Notes: a model not told the origin generated them from the sequence alone. A stretch of 64,000 nucleotides of DNA from Vibrio toranzoniae (GCF_024347655.1 NZ_AP025515.1:1302001-1366000); one strand, 5' to 3'; counted from the stretch's first letter, positions 8,320 to 18,301 are shown. Program-made: numbers and translations.

Positions 8320-10287
8320 TTATCTAAAACGACTCTTCATCATTAGTAATAAGAAATAGCCACTTCCCATTATTGATACTAATGTGCCGGCAGCAATATT
8401 GAATGGGTATATCGCGACTTGCCCAAGCCAATCCGCCCAAATCATGAGCGTAATTCCAATGACTCCTCCGGTGAGCAGTTGCGGTGTCGCTTTCTTTGCG
8501 CCGAGCATCATTGCCATATGAGGGGCAACAAGGCCGACAAAGGCTACCGGTCCCATTGTTGCGGTCGAGAAAGCACACAGTAATGCTACCAGAGAGAGAC
8601 CAACCACATTTACTAGGTTAGCATTCAAGCCGCGAGCGTTGGCAAACTGACGGCCAATAGCAATCACGGTTAACCATCGAGATAACATCAGTACGATTAA
8701 CACTAATGTCGCACTAGCGGTAAGTAACAGCATGGCTTGCTCTTGCGTTACGCGGTAACTAGATCCGGTTAGCCATAGTAGTGTTTTGTAACTATCGCCC
8801 GTTCCCTTAGCAAGTGAGAACTGGATGAAAGCTTCGAGCATTGCAGTAAGTGCAATACCAGACAAAATGAAGTTAGACGGATTAAAGTTGTGTTTTTTTC
8901 CTAGTAGAAGTAACGCAATAAGCACCGTTACACTGCCTAGGAATGCAACCATCCACTCAGAACCGGAGAATGCACTTCCAACAAATAGAGTTGTGGTGAC
9001 AATAGCAAAGGTAGCGCCAGAGGAGACCCCTAAAATATCAGGGCTTGCCAAAGGGTTATAGACTAAGCGCTGTAAGATCACACCAGCAACCGATAGCGCT
9101 AAACCTACTGATATTACGGTTATGAGTCGGGGCCAGCGAAGCTGCCATTGATATTCATTTGGAGAAGACATGATCAACCCATTTGAAGTCGTAGTTGCGA
9201 AAATATAAAGCAAGCCGCCGATCAAACAAGCGGATAGGATAAGGCCAATCGTTGATCTTGAGATGCGACTTTTTCCTTCACCCATCGAGAGGTTGAGTTG
9301 ATCCTGCGCGTGCAAAGGTTTACGGCTAAACCAAATGAGCGCCGGCGCACCAATCGCCGCTGCTGTCACTCCGCTAGGAATCGTTTCTTCAAACCAAAAC
9401 GTCAGTAGCATGGCTAGCGTGTCGGTAAAGATCAGTAACCCAGCGCCGAGTACAGCACTTGATAGCAGTTGCTGCCGCGGTGTTCTCGCCCCTAACGCTC
9501 GGGCAATATTTGGTGTGAGTAAGCCAATAAAGCTAATGATGCCAACGGCGGTAATTGAGGCTGAAACCAACCAAATACCCATTACCATTAGCAAGGTAAA
9601 AGCAGGAACTACGGGTAGCCCCCTTGCTGTTGCGCCTTCTTGGCCAAGGCGAAGTAATGTCAGAATTCTTGGGGCTATGAGGAATAAAACGAGCGCAATA
9701 CCCGTCTTCGGCAGCAACCATTCGAACCAATCCCAACTGTATTGGGTAAGATCGCCTGCGCCCCACATGAATACGTTTTGGGCAAATTGAGCATTGAGTA
9801 CTACAATTGCTGCAGCGATTGAACCGAGCAAAATATTAATGACCATTCCAGAAACCACCAAAGGAAGCCCCGTCATATTCTTGAGCCCGACAATTGCCAC
9901 AATAAGCCCAAACGCCACTAATGCACCGACCATGGCAGCCAATGCTGAGTAATCTGCAACGTAATCGACAAACCAAACATTCATTACAACAAGCGCTAGC
10001 CATGCACCGGATGAACTGCCTAGGGTGAGCGGTGAGGTGAGGTTATTCTGTGTCAGTTGTTGCATTAAGCTTCCGACCAGCCCAAGCATCGCACCCACTA
10101 ATATCGCCATGGCTAGACGTGGGAGTTGGGAGTCAATAAAGAAGATCTCATCAAAGCTGGTGGCAGAGCTTGGTGTCGTGATTAAGCTGAATTGCTGGTC
10201 AAATGCGAGTGATGTATCAATCTGTAGGCTGAAAATCGCGAAGCAAACAAGTGCCATTAAGGAAGAGGAGACTAATTTGATGTTCAT
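8320..10287 (-). CDS. fhuB: Ferric-hydroxamate ABC transporter permease FhuB (double-length)
   Basis: At 655 residues this is the fused double permease typical of FhuB, two BtuC/FecCD-like halves of about 320 residues each with around ten membrane helices. Each half carries the ATPase-coupling pattern (GISFIGLLTPNIAR in the first, GPVAFVGLVAPHMA in the second) and the SGMV/SGIAL glycine motifs. It moves ferric hydroxamates such as ferrichrome across the inner membrane. Its ATG overlaps the fhuD stop by 4 bases (ATGA), showing translational coupling. It is the last gene of fhuC-fhuD-fhuB; a weak 9-bp hairpin (8252-8260 with 8266-8274) may mark the transcript end. Confidence 0.95.
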   Translation of the reverse strand: MNIKLVSSSLMALVCFAIFSLQIDTSLAFDQQFSLITTPSSATSFDEIFFIDSQLPRLAMAILVGAMLGLVGSLMQQLTQNNLTSPLTLGSSSGAWLALVVMNVWFVDYVADYSALAAMVGALVAFGLIVAIVGLKNMTGLPLVVSGMVINILLGSIAAAIVVLNAQFAQNVFMWGAGDLTQYSWDWFEWLLPKTGIALVLFLIAPRILTLLRLGQEGATARGLPVVPAFTLLMVMGIWLVSASITAVGIISFIGLLTPNIARALGARTPRQQLLSSAVLGAGLLIFTDTLAMLLTFWFEETIPSGVTAAAIGAPALIWFSRKPLHAQDQLNLSMGEGKSRISRSTIGLILSACLIGGLLYIFATTTSNGLIMSSPNEYQWQLRWPRLITVISVGLALSVAGVILQRLVYNPLASPDILGVSSGATFAIVTTTLFVGSAFSGSEWMVAFLGSVTVLIALLLLGKKHNFNPSNFILSGIALTAMLEAFIQFSLAKGTGDSYKTLLWLTGSSYRVTQEQAMLLLTASATLVLIVLMLSRWLTVIAIGRQFANARGLNANLVNVVGLSLVALLCAFSTATMGPVAFVGLVAPHMAMMLGAKKATPQLLTGGVIGITLMIWADWLGQVAIYPFNIAAGTLVSIMGSGYFLLLMMKSRFR

Positions 10288-11207
10288 TTGTCCTCCGCCA
10301 GCTCAATTAAGCTGTCTGTAATGGCTTCAGCTAAATAAAGCAATGACATTGCTCCGCCATAGTTCCACACAGATCGCACTGAATTGACTCGGCCCTCTTT
10401 CACAAAAGGTAGAGCTTGCCATAGGCGGGCATCTTTCAATTTTTCTTCTTGAGGAAAGGGCTGCATATACAGAACATAACTCGCACCTGCTTGTTGCAAC
10501 GTGTTGATGCGAGTTTGTTGAATTCCCCATGCTCTCGGCCTAACGGGAATTGGGTTATTAAAGCCAAGCTGTGACACCACGTATTGTGTCGAAGAGTTAT
10601 TTGAATACAAGAACACAGAATTCAATGTAGAGAATCGCATCACGACCAAGTCGGTGTTTGGTGCGTAGTAGGGGGCGAGCTTCTGCTTCAATTCAGAGAG
10701 TTTAACTTCCACCTCTGCTAACTGTTGCTTTGCGATGTCTTCTTTATCGAGTAGCTTACCAATGGTTTTAAAGTGTGCTATTGCAGTGTTAGCGGCATTC
10801 TCTTTTTCAGTGAAATTGGGTAGGTAAACCACAGGCGCAATTTGCTCCAAGATCGGCAAAATGTCTTGCTGTGGTGACGCCGCTAAAATTACGTCGGGTT
10901 TGAGATTCGCAATCAGCTCTAAGTTAGGCTCTGAGCGCGAACCAATATCGGTAATCTCTTTTGGGGCTTCAGGTTTTACCACCCAAAGTCGATAACTCGC
11001 AAGCTCCGGTGCGCCCACTGGCGTGACACCTAGTGCCAATACTTGCTCAAGGAGATCCCAATTGAGAACCACAACTCGCTTTGGCGTTTCGGCAAAACGA
11101 TGTGAACTGACTTGGTTTTCAATCATCTCAGCAGCATGGCTGAAAAATGAGACCAACAACGAAACCACGATGACAAGTAGACGAAGGTGAACATTAATCA
11201 GGCGCAT
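10284..11207 (-). CDS. fhuD: Ferric-hydroxamate periplasmic binding protein FhuD
   Basis: The 307-residue protein has an N-terminal signal peptide ending near SHAAE and a class III periplasmic binding fold with the usual start KRVVVLNWDLLEQVLALGV and the marker GSRSEPNLELIANLKPD. It binds ferrichrome-type hydroxamates in the periplasm and delivers them to FhuB. Its ATG overlaps the fhuC stop by 10 bases and its stop overlaps the fhuB start, so the three are one translational unit. Confidence 0.93.
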   Translation of the reverse strand: MRLINVHLRLLVIVVSLLVSFFSHAAEMIENQVSSHRFAETPKRVVVLNWDLLEQVLALGVTPVGAPELASYRLWVVKPEAPKEITDIGSRSEPNLELIANLKPDVILAASPQQDILPILEQIAPVVYLPNFTEKENAANTAIAHFKTIGKLLDKEDIAKQQLAEVEVKLSELKQKLAPYYAPNTDLVVMRFSTLNSVFLYSNNSSTQYVVSQLGFNNPIPVRPRAWGIQQTRINTLQQAGASYVLYMQPFPQEEKLKDARLWQALPFVKEGRVNSVRSVWNYGGAMSLLYLAEAITDSLIELAEDK

Positions 11208-11983
11208 ACAACCGCAACCTTTTGACTCGCTACGCTATTTCCTGGGGCTGGGTGGTCAATCAACTGAATCGATGATTCGTATAAGTTGGATAGACGTTGT
11301 TCATCCAGCAAGATGTCAGCAGGTCCCTCAAACGCAATTTGGCCCTGTTTTAATGCAACAATATGAGTGGCATAGCGAAGCGCGAGGTTAAGATCGTGCA
11401 GGATCACAATGATACCGACATTTTCAGTTCTGTTGAGTTCCGACAATAATTGCATGAGTTGAAACTGGTGGTGGACGTCTAACGCGGATGTTGGCTCATC
11501 TAAGATAAGTATTGGCGATTGTTGTGCTAAGAGCATTGAGACCCAAGCGCGTTGGCGTTCACCACCCGATAATTGGTCGGCTAAGGTGTCGGCAAATTGT
11601 GTTATCCCCGTCCGTTCCATAGCCGCTTCAATAATAGAGGTATCTTCGCTGTTCCAACGCCCCAAGGCACCACGCCAAGGAAAGCGGCCTAATTTGACTA
11701 ATTCACGCACAGTTAGGCCTGCCGATGCAGGTAGTTTCTGTGACAGATAAGCGATCTTCTTCGCTCGCTCTTTGGTTTTGTAATCGGTCAGAATGTTGCC
11801 GTCTACTGACACTCTCCCTTCGTCAGCGGCCATTTGGCCAGAAAGAAGGTTAACCAGTGTCGATTTACCTGAACCATTGTGGCCAAGTACGATGGTGAGT
11901 TCGTCAGTTGGAATTGATAAGTCATCGACCTGAAAAATGGTACGTCCACCGCGGCAAACTTTAATATCAGAGAGTTGGTACAT
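11198..11983 (-). CDS. fhuC: Ferric-hydroxamate ABC transporter ATPase FhuC
   Basis: The 261-residue ATPase has Walker A GHNGSGKST near residue 34, signature LSGGERQ, Walker B ILILDEPTSALD and the switch histidine in ILHDLNLA. It energises FhuB. The start at 11983 has no obvious ribosome-binding site, and a terminator stands between it and fhuA, so expression may depend on read-through or on its own weak promoter. Confidence 0.93.
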   Translation of the reverse strand: MYQLSDIKVCRGGRTIFQVDDLSIPTDELTIVLGHNGSGKSTLVNLLSGQMAADEGRVSVDGNILTDYKTKERAKKIAYLSQKLPASAGLTVRELVKLGRFPWRGALGRWNSEDTSIIEAAMERTGITQFADTLADQLSGGERQRAWVSMLLAQQSPILILDEPTSALDVHHQFQLMQLLSELNRTENVGIIVILHDLNLALRYATHIVALKQGQIAFEGPADILLDEQRLSNLYESSIQLIDHPAPGNSVASQKVAVVCA

Positions 11984-12006
11984 AAATTTAGTTGTCTATA
12001 GATACG

Positions 12007-12030
12007 AAAAAGCCCCCTCATAGGAGGGGG
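12007..12030 (-). terminator. Terminator or attenuator between fhuA and fhuC
   Basis: A perfect 7-bp GC-rich stem pairs 12013-12019 with 12024-12030 around a 4-base loop, followed on the minus strand by CTTTTT. It lies inside the fhuA-fhuCDB gene order. Partial termination here would give more receptor than transporter. Confidence 0.8.
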
Positions 12031-12058
12031 ACGCTATATTTAGTGAGCTATGAGCGGG

Positions 12059-14152
12059 TTACCACTTATAGTTTGCATTTAGCATTACAGAGCGAGATTG
12101 ACCGTAGTAACACCAGTAATCACAACCAGACACATACTCTTCGTTAAGAATATTGTTCACGTTTAGCTGTGCTTGCCATTGATAGGTGATGTCATAAGTT
12201 ACCGCTGCATCCCAAAGTGTCACAGATGGAACCGTTAGATCTGAGCTCTTAGGGTTGTCTTTTGATTCACCAACGTAGCGAACACCAGTACCAATATTGA
12301 GGTTTGGAATAAACGCTTGTGCACTGTAATCAATCCAAGCTGATGCTTGATGCTCTGGGATAAGTGCTGCTTGCTGCTTACCTTTACCAAATGTTTCATC
12401 AGTCTCTGCTTTCGTATAGGTGTAACTTGCCATTAGTTTTACAGAGTCTGTAAGCTGAGCTGCACCGTCGATTTCAACACCTGTCGATGTTACTTCACCT
12501 GTTTGCGTTGCTACCCAAGTAGAAGGATCTGTAACGAGTGCATTCTTCTGAGCAATATCGAACCATGCAACATTAACAAATCCATCGATAAAGCTAGGTT
12601 CGTATTTAACACCTACCTCAACCTGTTCGCCTTCAAGTGGCTTGTATAGCTCGTTTGTTGAAGCATCGATAGTACTGATAACTTCAAACGATTGAGAGTA
12701 GCTTGCGTATGGCGATAAGCCGTTTTCAGCAAGGTACATTACGCCAGCACTTAACGATAATTCACCATCATCGCGAGATTCGCTTTGAGCAACGTTTGTG
12801 CCTTTTCCTGTATTCTCGGTTTTAACCCAATCGTAGCGAGCGCCAACGTTACCAATCCACTGATCGTGTAATTTAAGCTGGTATTGTGAGTACAGACTTG
12901 CTTGAGATTTCGAGATCTCACGCTTGATATTGTTTGCAGAATCAAGCGGGGTGAAGTTGCCGTATTCTGGGTTTGACGGATTGATCGTGCCAAACGCATA
13001 GTTGTCTTGCTCTAGGCCATCGGTTTTGTGGTATTGCAGATCCATGCCAACTAACACCGTGTGTCCAGCGTTGTTAGTGATCCAGTTACCGACTGCATTA
13101 TTATCGAAGGTGATGCTCTCGTTTTTACCATCACGGAATACGATACCTTGCGTAAGTTCTTCAACAGATGGATCGTTGTTTGAGAAGGCGTAAGAGCTGC
13201 GAAGGTATAGCTCGTTAGCACCATAATTCAGGTTTTGAGAAAGCTTCCACGTGTCGTTAAGTTCGTGCTCTAGCAAGTAGCCTAATGAGAATTGAGTTCG
13301 TTCATACTTGTCGTAGTCAGGTTGACCAAGGTTCGTTGACGGGTCAATGTGGCCAAAATTCGAGCCGATCAATGTGCCTGCTGCTGGGAAGAAAGGGTTC
13401 GTTGGTACACCATCATCATGAAGGTAGCTTGCTAGAACGGTAAGCATCGTGCGATCAGAAATATCAATCTCAAAGCTTGGCGCAATGTAGAAGCGTTCAT
13501 TGCTTGTACCGTCTAGTTCGCCATCTTCACTCTTCATTAAACCGACTAAACGGTAACGTACACTGCCATCTTCGTTCGCATCATCAGCAATGTCGTATCC
13601 GACCGCTTGGTGATTATTGTTGCCCACCTCGATCTTAACTTCGCCTTGAGGTGCGAAAGTTGGTTTCTTTTGAACAGCATTAACTAAGCCGCCAGGTGCT
13701 GATTCACCATAAAGTACAGCAGAAGGGCCTTTAATCACCTCAACACTTTCTAGGCCGTATGGTTCGACTAACCATGTGTAATAACCATCTCGAAACAGAC
13801 GATTACCATCTAGGTAAGTTGCAGCATCAAAACCACGAATTTTGAACCAATCAGTGTCATTGTCAGCGCCGTATGGCTGTGCAGTTACACCTGATGTATA
13901 GCGCAGTGCTTCATCCAGTTTTTGTGGTGCTCGAACACGCAATTCATCTTCAGATATGATTGAAATGGATTTAGGTGTTTCTTTTGCAGGGGTTTCTACT
14001 TTCAATGCTTGAGCTGTCACGGTGATCGTTTCTACTTCTTCTATTGAAGTGCCTGTCGCAAAAGCAAATTGAGTCGGAAGTAAAAGAATTGAGCCCACTA
14101 CTAGGCTTCGCTTAACAGCAAGGCTAAGCGTTTTTGGTTTTAGGATGGTCAT
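12059..14152 (-). CDS. fhuA: TonB-dependent ferrichrome-type siderophore receptor
   Basis: This 697-residue precursor has a signal peptide (through about residue 32, ending FAFATG), a TonB-box-like EVETITVTA near residue 40, a plug domain with the conserved VEVIKGPSAVLYGESAPGG segment, and a 22-strand beta-barrel ending in an aromatic residue (NANYKW). It imports a ferric hydroxamate through the outer membrane. The name rests on its place next to fhuCDB and on ferrichrome-receptor-like plug sequence; the exact ligand is not proven. Two Fur-like boxes lie upstream. Confidence 0.88.
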   Translation of the reverse strand: MTILKPKTLSLAVKRSLVVGSILLLPTQFAFATGTSIEEVETITVTAQALKVETPAKETPKSISIISEDELRVRAPQKLDEALRYTSGVTAQPYGADNDTDWFKIRGFDAATYLDGNRLFRDGYYTWLVEPYGLESVEVIKGPSAVLYGESAPGGLVNAVQKKPTFAPQGEVKIEVGNNNHQAVGYDIADDANEDGSVRYRLVGLMKSEDGELDGTSNERFYIAPSFEIDISDRTMLTVLASYLHDDGVPTNPFFPAAGTLIGSNFGHIDPSTNLGQPDYDKYERTQFSLGYLLEHELNDTWKLSQNLNYGANELYLRSSYAFSNNDPSVEELTQGIVFRDGKNESITFDNNAVGNWITNNAGHTVLVGMDLQYHKTDGLEQDNYAFGTINPSNPEYGNFTPLDSANNIKREISKSQASLYSQYQLKLHDQWIGNVGARYDWVKTENTGKGTNVAQSESRDDGELSLSAGVMYLAENGLSPYASYSQSFEVISTIDASTNELYKPLEGEQVEVGVKYEPSFIDGFVNVAWFDIAQKNALVTDPSTWVATQTGEVTSTGVEIDGAAQLTDSVKLMASYTYTKAETDETFGKGKQQAALIPEHQASAWIDYSAQAFIPNLNIGTGVRYVGESKDNPKSSDLTVPSVTLWDAAVTYDITYQWQAQLNVNNILNEEYVSGCDYWCYYGQSRSVMLNANYKW

Positions 14153-14204
14153 TATTTTTCCACTGTACTGATTGGTTACTCGCTCTTTTAATGCAAAGAG
14201 TAGT

Positions 14205-14261
14205 GATAATGGTTCTCATTTTTGTTGCGAGTATACCTAGTTGATAATAATCATAATTAGA
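14205..14261. promoter_or_regulatory. Two Fur-like boxes between fhuA and the ABC exporter
   Basis: GATAATGGTTCTCATTTTT (14205-14223) and GATAATAATCATAATTAGA (14243-14261) each match the Fur consensus at about 13 of 19 positions. They lie just upstream of fhuA (start 14152) and in the shared divergent region, so both fhuA and the exporter at 14447 could be iron-repressed. Confidence 0.65.
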
Positions 14262-14446
14262 TCTAGATCACATTAAGGTGACAATTTGAAAAATTATTGC
14301 GTGATCAATATTTGATAATTGTAGGTGTTTACATATCGGCTAAGCGCTAATGACTGTTTTTTAGTTTTTCAATTACAAATTGATATGTTTGCGCATCTAT
14401 TGATAGATTCAAAAAAAAGCTACACAAGTCTGAAGAAATCTTGATA

Positions 14447-16315
14447 ATGGCGACCCCGTCCCCCGATAGCACAAGACAGGTATTACTACTTATGTTTAAT
14501 TGGTTTGAAAACCTTACGAAGCCATTTCCATCACACGAGACCGAAAAACCGCCAAAAAGTTTATTTGGTTTTTGTCGTTTTTATACCCGAGGTTTTGAAG
14601 TGCCTTTGGTACTAATGGCGATTCTAAGTGCATTGATCGCTATTTCAGAAGTGGCTTTATTGCGATACCTAGGGGAGCTGGTTGATATATTAGCCAATCA
14701 AGACAGAGAAACATTTTGGCAAGATCAAGGAGACAGCATCAAGAATATGTTGATCCTTGTCGTTGTGATTATGCCAACGTTGGGCTTTTTCCATTCGATG
14801 ATCATGCACCAGTCGCTGCTAGGTAACTATCCAATGTCAATTCGTTGGCTAATTCACCGTTATTTGTTGAAGCAAGCCGTTGGCTTTTTTCAACGAGATT
14901 TTGCTGGACGTGTCGCTACCAAGGTTATGCAAAGTGCATTAGCAGTACGCGAAACCGTGATGAAACTTCTTGATGTATTGGTGTATATTTCAGTTTATTT
15001 CATCTCAATGATTTGGATGATGGGTGAGTCTGACCTCATTTTAATGCTGCCAATTCTAATTTGGTTAGTACTGTATATTTTTATTCAACTCTACTTTATT
15101 CCGAAAATGAAACAAATAGCGACAGTGCAAGCGGATGCTCGCTCTATCATGACGGGCCGTATTGTTGATTCTTATACGAATATTTCGACAGTTAAGCTCT
15201 TTGCACATTCTCAACGTGAACTCGATTACGCTGAAAGCAGCATGAAAGGCTTTTTGAAAACTGTTTATCGCCAAATGCGAATGGTGACATGCTTATTATT
15301 GAGCGTGGACGCAATTAACTACCTATTACTTATTTCAATTGCTGCTACTTCTATCATGTTGTGGCTCGACGCCAGTGTAACGATAGGGGCGATAGCGGTG
15401 GGTATTAGTATAGCCCTTCGAGTTCAAGGCATGTCGAAATGGATCATGTGGGAAGTTAGCTCATTATTTGAAAATATCGGCACAGTTGTCGATGGTATGA
15501 ATACCATTTCTAATGATGTTGAAATTAAAGATGTTAAAAATGCAAAATCATTAGAAATTAAACAAGGTGCAATTGAGTTTAATAAGGTTCACTTTAACTA
15601 CAATGAAGAGAAATCGGTATTTAACGATCTTGAACTGAATATCAAGCCAGGAGAGAAGGTTGGTATTGTTGGTCGTTCTGGCTCAGGTAAATCGACCTTG
15701 GTTAATTTATTATTGCGTTTCTATGATGTTAACAGTGGTCATATTCGTATTGACGGACAAGATATTTCTCAAGTTGAACAAGAGTCGTTGCGTAAACATA
15801 TTGGCATGATCACTCAAGACACTTCATTACTGCATCGCTCAATCAAAGAGAATATTCTTTACGGCGACCCTGCAGCTAGTATGGACGACGTGATTGCTGC
15901 AGCGAAACAAGCGCATGCTCATGACTTTATTCAAGAGTTGAAAGATGAAAATGGCAATAAAGCGTATGACGTAGAAGTAGGTGAGCGTGGGGTTAAGCTT
16001 TCGGGTGGACAACGTCAACGTGTTGCCATTGCGCGAGTGCTTCTTAAAAATGCTCCTATCCTGATTATGGACGAAGCAACGTCGGCATTGGACTCGGAAG
16101 TTGAATCAGCAATACAAGAAAACCTTGATGCGTTAATGGAAGGTAAAACGGTAATTGCGATTGCCCACCGACTATCAACCATTGCTGCTTTAGATCGTTT
16201 AATTGTTATGGACCAAGGACAAGTTATCGAACAAGGCTCACACCAAGAGCTCCTCGAACTGAATGGTGTTTATGCCAAGTTATGGCAGCATCAGACTGGC
16301 GGTTTCTTAGGTTAG
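14447..16315 (+). CDS. ABC exporter, fused membrane and ATPase domains
   Basis: A half-transporter of about 620 residues: N-terminal six-helix membrane domain (roughly residues 35-320) and C-terminal ATPase with Walker A GRSGSGKST, signature LSGGQRQ, Walker B ILIMDEATSALD and AHRLST. Such proteins work as dimers to export lipids, peptides or drugs. The start is uncertain: TTG 14441, ATG 14447 or ATG 14492; the last, giving MFNWFENLTKPF, is a plausible N-terminus with a weak AGG upstream. It is divergent from fhuA across two Fur-like boxes, suggesting an iron-linked role such as siderophore or breakdown-product export, but the substrate is unknown. A good terminator follows. Confidence 0.85.
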   Translation: MATPSPDSTRQVLLLMFNWFENLTKPFPSHETEKPPKSLFGFCRFYTRGFEVPLVLMAILSALIAISEVALLRYLGELVDILANQDRETFWQDQGDSIKNMLILVVVIMPTLGFFHSMIMHQSLLGNYPMSIRWLIHRYLLKQAVGFFQRDFAGRVATKVMQSALAVRETVMKLLDVLVYISVYFISMIWMMGESDLILMLPILIWLVLYIFIQLYFIPKMKQIATVQADARSIMTGRIVDSYTNISTVKLFAHSQRELDYAESSMKGFLKTVYRQMRMVTCLLLSVDAINYLLLISIAATSIMLWLDASVTIGAIAVGISIALRVQGMSKWIMWEVSSLFENIGTVVDGMNTISNDVEIKDVKNAKSLEIKQGAIEFNKVHFNYNEEKSVFNDLELNIKPGEKVGIVGRSGSGKSTLVNLLLRFYDVNSGHIRIDGQDISQVEQESLRKHIGMITQDTSLLHRSIKENILYGDPAASMDDVIAAAKQAHAHDFIQELKDENGNKAYDVEVGERGVKLSGGQRQRVAIARVLLKNAPILIMDEATSALDSEVESAIQENLDALMEGKTVIAIAHRLSTIAALDRLIVMDQGQVIEQGSHQELLELNGVYAKLWQHQTGGFLG

Positions 16316-16342
16316 AGCCGAACTGTTATAGAAAGGAATGCA

Positions 16343-16370
16343 AAACGAGCCCAAGTGGCTCGTTTTTTTC
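16343..16370 (+). terminator. Terminator of the ABC exporter gene
   Basis: A perfect 9-bp stem pairs 16343-16351 with 16357-16365 around a 5-base loop and runs into seven T. It closes the transcript that starts at 14447. Confidence 0.85.
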
Positions 16371-16552
16371 TAGATGCTCATTTGAGTGATTACGGATTTG
16401 GACATCGTTACCTTATGGTTCGTTGAGCCCATTACATAATTTGCGAACTAAAAACGCTCTCAAAATAAATACAAATTAGCTCTTTACCTCAACTTAACTT
16501 TAGGTATTAGGATATGCAACGTTGCTTACGAGAATACTTTAAGGAGAGAAGA

Positions 16553-16969
16553 ATGATCCAACTTGAACATGTGAATTTAGTCGTTAAGGACATCCCTGAA
16601 ATGCTGACTTTCTACAAAGCGGCGTTTCCACACTGGTACGTCCGTGATGAAGGAAAAGGCGAATGGTCAGGTAAGCCACGTAACTGGCTGCATTTTGGTG
16701 ACGAATATCAATATATTGCACTGAGTGATCACGGTGAAGGGGAAAACAGAGATTTGGCAGGGCACTCGGTTGGCCTCGCGCACTTTGCTTATGTGACACA
16801 TAACATCAATAGCGTGATTGAGCGCCTTATTGATGCGGGCTTCCCAATCGCCAAACCCGGCGCCGAAGAACCTTATCGTAAAAACGTCTATTTTGTGGAT
16901 CCGGCTGGCTTTGAAATTGAATTTGTTGAATATCTGAGTGATGACCCCAAACTACGCAATGCCACGTAA
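16553..16969 (+). CDS. VOC-family (glyoxalase/dioxygenase-like) protein
   Basis: A 138-residue single-unit vicinal oxygen chelate protein: LEHVNLVVKDIPEMLTFY at the N-terminus and FVDPAGFEIEFVEY at the C-terminus are the paired beta-alpha-beta-beta-beta modules. Candidate metal ligands are H6 in LEHVN and a glutamate near the end. The family covers glyoxalases, extradiol dioxygenases and antibiotic-binding proteins, so the substrate cannot be named. The frame extends 13 codons upstream, but the start at 16553 is chosen because AAGGAG lies 7 bases before it. Confidence 0.85.
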   Translation: MIQLEHVNLVVKDIPEMLTFYKAAFPHWYVRDEGKGEWSGKPRNWLHFGDEYQYIALSDHGEGENRDLAGHSVGLAHFAYVTHNINSVIERLIDAGFPIAKPGAEEPYRKNVYFVDPAGFEIEFVEYLSDDPKLRNAT

Positions 16970-17053
16970 TAAAAGTCGTTCATCGAGTTGGTTTGCTAGA
17001 GCTAGTTTGTTCGAAATAAACGTCTAAGAAAGAGTGCTAGGAAAGACTTACAG

Positions 17054-17091
17054 AAAAGGGCAGTGTGGATTATTCCGCAATGCCCTTTTTT
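17054..17091. terminator. Bidirectional terminator between VOC gene and EamA transporter
   Basis: AAAAGGGCA (17054-17062) pairs with TGCCCTTTT (17081-17089), with extra inner pairing, and is flanked by A-run and T-run. It serves the convergent genes on both sides. Confidence 0.75.
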
Positions 17092-17114
17092 AAACTTGGC
17101 TTAAAGGTAGGGAA

Positions 17115-18035
17115 TTACTTCATGCCTAGCTTTTGGTCTTTCGCTTTAAGGGGCGTCAGCAACTGTTTGCCAAACACATTAATTAGCGCGCCTGTTACGA
17201 TGAGGCCACCACCTAAGTACGTCCAAACCGATGGGATTTCATTGAAGATCCAAACACCTAATAGTGCAGAAAATACGATCTGAATGTATGAGTAAGCCGA
17301 TGCTTTACCCGCAGCTTGGGTTTGCATCGCCTTGGTTAAACCATATTGACCTATTTGTGTGAAAACCCCGACGAGAACCAGCATCACGGTTAAAAATAAG
17401 CTGGGCCAGACAAAGTCGTTCCAAATTAAGGCTGTGGATATTGGCAGGGCAACCAGTGGGAAATAGAAGATGATCACAGAGCTGTCTTCCGTTTGGCTAA
17501 GCTTTCTCACAATCACATACGCAATCGAGCTACCAAACGCACCGCATAATGCCACCAGAATGCTGAACAGGGGTAACTCACTGCTCGCACCAGTGTTTAT
17601 GCTTGGCTGAACCATCACCAGTAATCCTGCTAGACAGAATGCAATGCAGATCATCGTTGATTTCTGGACGCGTTCTTTCAGGAATAGCACACCGAGCAAC
17701 GCGGTAAATATTGGATGGACGTATTGTAAGATAGCAGCTTCTGCGAGCGGCAGTGTCGTCACTGCATAGTAAACGCACATCAGCGCAGCCGTACCGACAG
17801 CGCCACGCAGGAAAAGCAGTGGTTTGTTGTGACCCCAAACCGAAATGCCTTTTCGTTTCACATCGATATAACTGATGATCAAAGACACCAAAGCCCTAGC
17901 CGCGACAATTTCAAATACAGGTATGCCATAGCTGCTAATGTACTTTACACAAGCCGACATTAGTGCGAATCCAAAAGCGGAGAGGAGCATGAACCTAACC
18001 CCGACAGGGATCAGTGAAAAAGAGAAAGAAGGCAT
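17115..18035 (-). CDS. EamA/DMT-family transporter
   Basis: A 306-residue protein of ten predicted membrane helices formed by two EamA repeats; the pattern LAEAAILQYVHPIFTALLG is typical of the drug/metabolite transporter superfamily's inner repeat end. Members export amino acids, nucleotides or other metabolites; the substrate here is unknown. The 5' end lacks a strong ribosome-binding site, and an in-frame ATG at 17990 is an alternative start that would remove 15 residues. It is convergent with the VOC gene. Confidence 0.85.
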   Translation of the reverse strand: MPSFSFSLIPVGVRFMLLSAFGFALMSACVKYISSYGIPVFEIVAARALVSLIISYIDVKRKGISVWGHNKPLLFLRGAVGTAALMCVYYAVTTLPLAEAAILQYVHPIFTALLGVLFLKERVQKSTMICIAFCLAGLLVMVQPSINTGASSELPLFSILVALCGAFGSSIAYVIVRKLSQTEDSSVIIFYFPLVALPISTALIWNDFVWPSLFLTVMLVLVGVFTQIGQYGLTKAMQTQAAGKASAYSYIQIVFSALLGVWIFNEIPSVWTYLGGGLIVTGALINVFGKQLLTPLKAKDQKLGMK

Positions 18036-18301
18036 AAAAATATCAATCGGTTGAGGGAAGTGGAATCATAACGTAGTTTTGGAGAGCCGACCAAAGGCTT
18101 TGTCTGGTTCCCGTAACTTAATTCAATTAATTCTCATTTCAGCACGGTTTGCTTTTATCCTACATAATATCGGTTACAGCTCAGTTTTATAAAATCCCCC
18201 TCAACAGAAGGTGACGCTAATTCAACTCTGATTTATCCGCCGTTTTCATTGTCTCTGCCATTCATATTATTTCTGTGAATCTATAATGAGAGATATGTTC
18301 T

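Noticed and set aside
9335..9790. A 151-codon frame antisense to fhuB
   Set aside because: Long only because the opposite strand codes for a membrane protein; no start signal and low-complexity composition.
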